Shown here piece by piece: positions 13,131 to 15,777 of a DNA stretch of 15,777 nt. The notes under the pieces were generated by a model that saw nothing but the letters and a program-made list of their open reading frames with translations, was not told the DNA's origin and ran no database searches. The translations under genes were made by a program, and so were the position numbers. The stretch spans positions 1-15,777 of the forward strand of contig DQUX01000285.1 of NCBI GenBank assembly GCA_015662065.1, given 5' to 3'. Source of the stretch: Anaerolineales bacterium. GTDB lineage: Bacteria > Chloroflexota > Anaerolineae > B4-G1 > DUEL01. Within the stretch, counting starts at the first letter, position 1; every line of letters starts with the position of its first letter.

Positions 13131-14486
13131 CTACCCCCCGTAGGCGTCTACCGCGCTGGCCTCGATCATCTCCAGGATGGCGTCCAGGTCCTCGCCGGCG
13201 ACGTAGTCCATCACACCTGTCCAGAAGGTGCCGGAGCCCACCGCGGTGGGCATCAGGTCGGAGCCGTCGAAGCGGAAGACCTCAGCGCCGGCCAGGGTCT
13301 CGGCCTGCACCCGGGTGATCTCGTCGGGGTAGGCGTCCAGACTAACCCCTCGGTGGGGTGAGATGAAGCCGCCGCGGGCGGCCCAGATTTCGTGGGGCTG
13401 AGCCGTGGCCAGGTACTCCATAAAGGCCCGGGCCTCCGGCGTGTCGTTGAACATCACGATGACGTCGCCAGCACCCAGCGCCGGGACGCCGTATTGGGGA
13501 TCGATCCCCGGGAGGGGGAAGACGCTGTAGTCCTCGGCGGTCACCCCCTCGGGGAAGAAGCTGGTGATGAACGAGGCCTGACGGTGCATGTAGCAGCCGG
13601 GCGGGTCATCGAAGAGGGGGGTGGGGGAATCGCCGAAGAAGGTGCTCAGCACGCCAGTGGTGCCGCCCCAGACGTAGTCCTCGTTGCGGACGATCTCGCC
13701 GAAGATCTCCCAGGCCGTCTTGACCGCCGGGTCGGTCCAGGGAATCTCGTGGTTGACCCATTGGTCGTAGACCTCAGGGCCGGCGGTGCGTAGCATAATG
13801 TCCTCGATCCAGTCGGTGCCCGGCCAGCCACTGGCCGCCCCGCTCTCCAGACCGATGCACCAGGGCGTCCCGCCATCGGCCACGATCTGATCGGAGAGGG
13901 CCAGCATCTCCTCCCAGGTGGTCGGCACCTCGTAGCCACCGGCCTCGAAAGCCGCGGGGCTGTACCACACCAGGCTCTTCAGGGCACCTTTGACCCAGAT
14001 GCCGTAGAGGTGATCCTCGTAGCTGGCCAGCTCGATCCAGGCTTGGGCGTAGTCTTCTTGAAGCTGGTCCATGTCTATGAAGGTGTCTAGGGGCACCAGA
14101 GCGCCCGCCGCAGCGAACTCCTTCAACAGACCGGGGTTGGGGAGGATGGCCAGGTCGGGCGGGTTGCCTGCCTCCACCCGGGTCACCAGAACGGTGGACA
14201 ACTCCCGGGAGGTTTCAAAGGCCATGCCCACCCCGGTCTCCTGGGTGAAGGGCTCCACCGCCGCCGAGAAGGACTCGAACTCAGTGCCGCCCCACACGCC
14301 AAGGACTGTCACCGCCCCGCCTGAGGTAAGCACAGGCACCTCGACCTCGACGGTCCTTTCCACCTCTACCGTCCTTTCGACGGGTACCTCGACAGTAACC
14401 GTGACCGTCCGGGGGGCACAGCCTGCCAGAAGCAAGCTCCCCACCACGATCCCGGTCCACAGGATCCATGAAACGCGCTGCAACAT
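13131..14486 (-). CDS. ABC alpha-glucoside transporter, solute-binding lipoprotein (AglE-like)
   Basis: This is the extracellular sugar-binding subunit (451 aa). Residues 1-22 are a signal peptide with lipobox LAGC, so Cys23 should carry the lipid anchor. Residues 28-52 are a Val/Glu/Thr linker with an ERTVEVERTVEVEVPV repeat, then a family 1 extracellular binding domain starts near AVTVLGVWGG. Stretches such as PPDLAILPNPG, YGIWVKGALKSLVWYSP and TPWCIGLESGAASGWPGTDW are characteristic of alpha-glucoside binding proteins (AglE group), so sucrose, trehalose, maltose or related sugars are likely ligands. The ATG at 14486 has AAGGAGG 8 nt upstream. The gene lies 126 nt after the LacI-type regulator gene and may be read from the regulator's promoter, since I see no convincing promoter in that gap. 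Confidence 0.93.
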   Translation of the reverse strand: MLQRVSWILWTGIVVGSLLLAGCAPRTVTVTVEVPVERTVEVERTVEVEVPVLTSGGAVTVLGVWGGTEFESFSAAVEPFTQETGVGMAFETSRELSTVLVTRVEAGNPPDLAILPNPGLLKEFAAAGALVPLDTFIDMDQLQEDYAQAWIELASYEDHLYGIWVKGALKSLVWYSPAAFEAGGYEVPTTWEEMLALSDQIVADGGTPWCIGLESGAASGWPGTDWIEDIMLRTAGPEVYDQWVNHEIPWTDPAVKTAWEIFGEIVRNEDYVWGGTTGVLSTFFGDSPTPLFDDPPGCYMHRQASFITSFFPEGVTAEDYSVFPLPGIDPQYGVPALGAGDVIVMFNDTPEARAFMEYLATAQPHEIWAARGGFISPHRGVSLDAYPDEITRVQAETLAGAEVFRFDGSDLMPTAVGSGTFWTGVMDYVAGEDLDAILEMIEASAVDAYGG

Positions 14487-14566
14487 CTCTCTTTCCTCCT
14501 TAGCCTGTTTGCTCCAGGGCTCAATTCGAGCGACATTTGGGACGAACGTTCTGTCTCTCTGTCTGC

Positions 14567-14577
14567 ATCACCTCCTT
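14567..14577 (-). promoter_or_regulatory. Full-length Shine-Dalgarno sequence without a properly placed gene
   Basis: On the minus strand AAGGAGGTGAT, an 11-nt match to the 16S rRNA 3' end, lies between the regulator stop and the binding-protein start. The only nearby ATG (14568) overlaps the motif, with 2 nt of spacing, and opens a 15-codon frame ending at 14521. That spacing is too short for efficient initiation. It may be a ribosome standby site, a leader-peptide signal or a relic. Confidence 0.35.
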
Positions 14578-14612
14578 CTCGTTTCGCCGGTCCGCAGGGA
14601 TCGGTGCGGATC

Positions 14613-15668
14613 TTATTGCTCGCCCGGTCGTCCGACGGCCGTCCGTCGTCCACACGATTCCCGGACCATCAGTTCGGTCTTCAGGAGCGCGTGGATCTCG
14701 TTGGGGATGTCCTGCTCGATGATTCGGATGAGGAGCTCGGCCGCGCTCCAGCCCAGCCCGAAGGTAGGCACGTGGACCGTGGTCAGGGCCGGGGCGATGA
14801 AGCGGGATGGGGGGATGTCGTCGAAGCCCACGACGGCCATATCCTCAGGCACGCGGAGCCCCCGGTCCTGAATGGCGCGCAGCGCTCCCATCGCCACCAT
14901 GTCGCTGGCGACGAAGACCGCCGTCGGTCGCCGGTCCAGCGACAGCAACATCTCCATCGCGGCCTGGCCGCTCCCCTCATCGAAGTTGCCGTACCGGACC
15001 AGGTCCTCGTCGAAGGGGATGCCGGCCTGCTCCAGAGCCTGCCGGTAGCCATCCAGCCGTTGTCGGCTGGACGTGTAGGCGAGGGAGGCATTGGTGATCG
15101 TCCCGATCCGTCGGTGCCCTAGCGCCAGCAGATGTTCAACCGCCGTCATCGCCCCGCGCACGTTGTCCACGTCCACCGAGGGGATGTCGGCCCCGGGCAA
15201 CTGGCCGTGGAGGACGAGGGGAAAGCCGTCCCGGTGCAGGTGAAGCAGATGGGGGTCGTCGGAGCGGGGGCCGGATAGGATGAGGCCGTCGGTGTGGCGG
15301 CCGCGGGCCAGCTCCACGTAGCTGCCGTTCGGTTCGTCGGGCTCGATGGGGCGGAAGAGGACATAATAGCCGTAATGGCGGGCGGCCCGGGTGATCCCCT
15401 GCAGGACGCCCGGCAGGAAGGCATCCTGATAGGTTTGATCAGGCCCCCGGTGCCAGACCAGGGCGATGGTGCGGGTCCTACCGCTGGCCAGGCGGCGGGC
15501 CGATACATCGGGGTAGTAGTTGAGCTGACGGGCCGCGTCCATTACCCGTTGCCGTGTCTCAGGGCTGATGTGGACGTCGGGGACGTTGTTGAGGACGAGG
15601 GAGACGGTGGTGCGGGAGACGCCGGCCAACCTGGCGACGTCGCGAGAGGTCGGCCTTCGTGGGGCCAT
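14613..15668 (-). CDS. LacI-family transcriptional regulator
   Basis: This is a sugar-responsive DNA-binding regulator (351 aa). The N-terminal helix-turn-helix is RDVARLAGVSRTTVSLVLNN (9-28), with recognition-helix residues R19 and T20 in place of Tyr-Gln of LacI. The hinge helix VSARRLASGRT (55-65) inserts at the central CG of operators. The rest is a periplasmic-binding-protein-like effector domain: WHRGPDQTYQDAFLPGV, the DGLILSG core, HLLALGHRRIGTI, and TAVFVASDMVAMGAL then VGFDDIPPSRF. The start has AGAGGAGG 4 nt upstream. Two perfect palindromes lie directly before the gene and over its start of transcription, so autoregulation is likely. Its neighbours downstream are the alpha-glucoside importer genes, which it probably controls in response to the imported sugar or a derivative. 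Confidence 0.93.
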   Translation of the reverse strand: MAPRRPTSRDVARLAGVSRTTVSLVLNNVPDVHISPETRQRVMDAARQLNYYPDVSARRLASGRTRTIALVWHRGPDQTYQDAFLPGVLQGITRAARHYGYYVLFRPIEPDEPNGSYVELARGRHTDGLILSGPRSDDPHLLHLHRDGFPLVLHGQLPGADIPSVDVDNVRGAMTAVEHLLALGHRRIGTITNASLAYTSSRQRLDGYRQALEQAGIPFDEDLVRYGNFDEGSGQAAMEMLLSLDRRPTAVFVASDMVAMGALRAIQDRGLRVPEDMAVVGFDDIPPSRFIAPALTTVHVPTFGLGWSAAELLIRIIEQDIPNEIHALLKTELMVRESCGRRTAVGRPGEQ

Positions 15669-15684
15669 CCTTCCTCCTCTGAGG

Positions 15685-15696
15685 TGACACGTGTCA
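15685..15696. promoter_or_regulatory. Palindrome TGACACGTGTCA, candidate LacI-family operator
   Basis: This is a perfect 12-bp palindrome with central CG, located in the 5' leader of the regulator gene, 17 nt before its ATG. It is one base from a second palindrome of the same length and layout. Confidence 0.5.
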
Positions 15697-15697
15697 G

Positions 15698-15709
15698 TAA
15701 CGCGCGTTA
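15698..15709. promoter_or_regulatory. Palindrome TAACGCGCGTTA, candidate LacI-family operator at the start of transcription
   Basis: This is a perfect 12-bp palindrome with central CG. It begins 5 bp after the -10 box of the regulator promoter and so covers the expected start of transcription. Binding here would block RNA polymerase. The A-A-C-G core on both arms is common in LacI-family operators. Confidence 0.6.
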
Positions 15710-15714
15710 TCTAT

Positions 15715-15742
15715 AGTATAGTCAGTTTTTTTCACTTGTCAA
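15715..15742 (-). promoter_or_regulatory. sigma70-type promoter of the regulator/alpha-glucoside operon
   Basis: On the minus strand a perfect TTGACA (15737-15742) and TATACT (15715-15720) are 16 nt apart; the spacer contains seven consecutive A. Transcription would start near 15708, inside the TAACGCGCGTTA palindrome. This is the only convincing promoter for the four minus-strand genes downstream. Confidence 0.8.
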
Positions 15743-15777
15743 GCCCTGAATTTTTGGTGATTACCCGTAGGTATGCA

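Noticed and set aside
14521..14568. Fifteen-codon leader peptide before the binding-protein gene
   Set aside because: The spacing between the Shine-Dalgarno motif and ATG is only 2 nt and the peptide has no recognisable attenuator feature, so it is not called as a gene.

Overview
The window is GC-rich, densely packed and carries only carbohydrate and compatible-solute genes. The style suggests a thermophilic or stress-adapted member of the Chloroflexota: lipoproteins with TEPP/TEAP linkers, TreT-type trehalose synthase, inositol-phosphate cytidylyltransferase plus CDP-alcohol transferase genes, and many short GC-rich palindromic repeats. This assignment is inference from gene content; the window has no rRNA, tRNA or phylogenetic marker.

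Layout. (1) 78-6043, plus strand: one operon with a CUT1 sugar-binding lipoprotein, two permeases, a Halothermothrix-type sucrose-phosphate synthase and an overlapping GH100 (neutral invertase)-like glycosidase. (2) 6044-6323: convergent intergenic stretch with one copy of a structured palindromic repeat. (3) 8371-6324, minus strand: a stand-alone nucleotidyltransferase of the inositol-1-phosphate cytidylyltransferase type, overlapping by 13 nt a fusion of a degenerate nucleotidyltransferase domain with a CDP-alcohol phosphotransferase domain. A strong promoter lies about 470 nt upstream, so the leader is long and GC-rich with a predicted rod-like fold. (4) 10302-9049, minus: treT, with its own extended -10 promoter and tandem hairpins on both sides. 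(5) 10993-10421: a frameshifted, truncated gene remnant, followed by a 200-bp cluster of palindromes. (6) 15668-11202, minus: a LacI-family regulator, an alpha-glucoside-type binding lipoprotein and two permeases. The regulator promoter is near consensus and overlaps two adjacent perfect 12-bp palindromes.

Together the genes read as a disaccharide and osmolyte island: two ABC importers for oligosaccharides, synthesis of sucrose phosphate and trehalose, a probable sucrose-cleaving enzyme, and a probable CDP-inositol-type pathway to a phosphodiester solute or polar lipid. Neither importer has its ATPase here, and no sucrose-phosphate phosphatase or inositol-phosphate synthase is present, so these must be supplied from elsewhere.

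The points most worth a second look are the pseudo-nucleotidyltransferase/CDP-alcohol transferase fusion, the sucrose synthase/invertase-like gene pair, a three-copy hairpin repeat with compensatory base changes, the paired palindromes at the lacI-type promoter, and matching binding-protein/permease intercistronic hairpins in both transporter operons.
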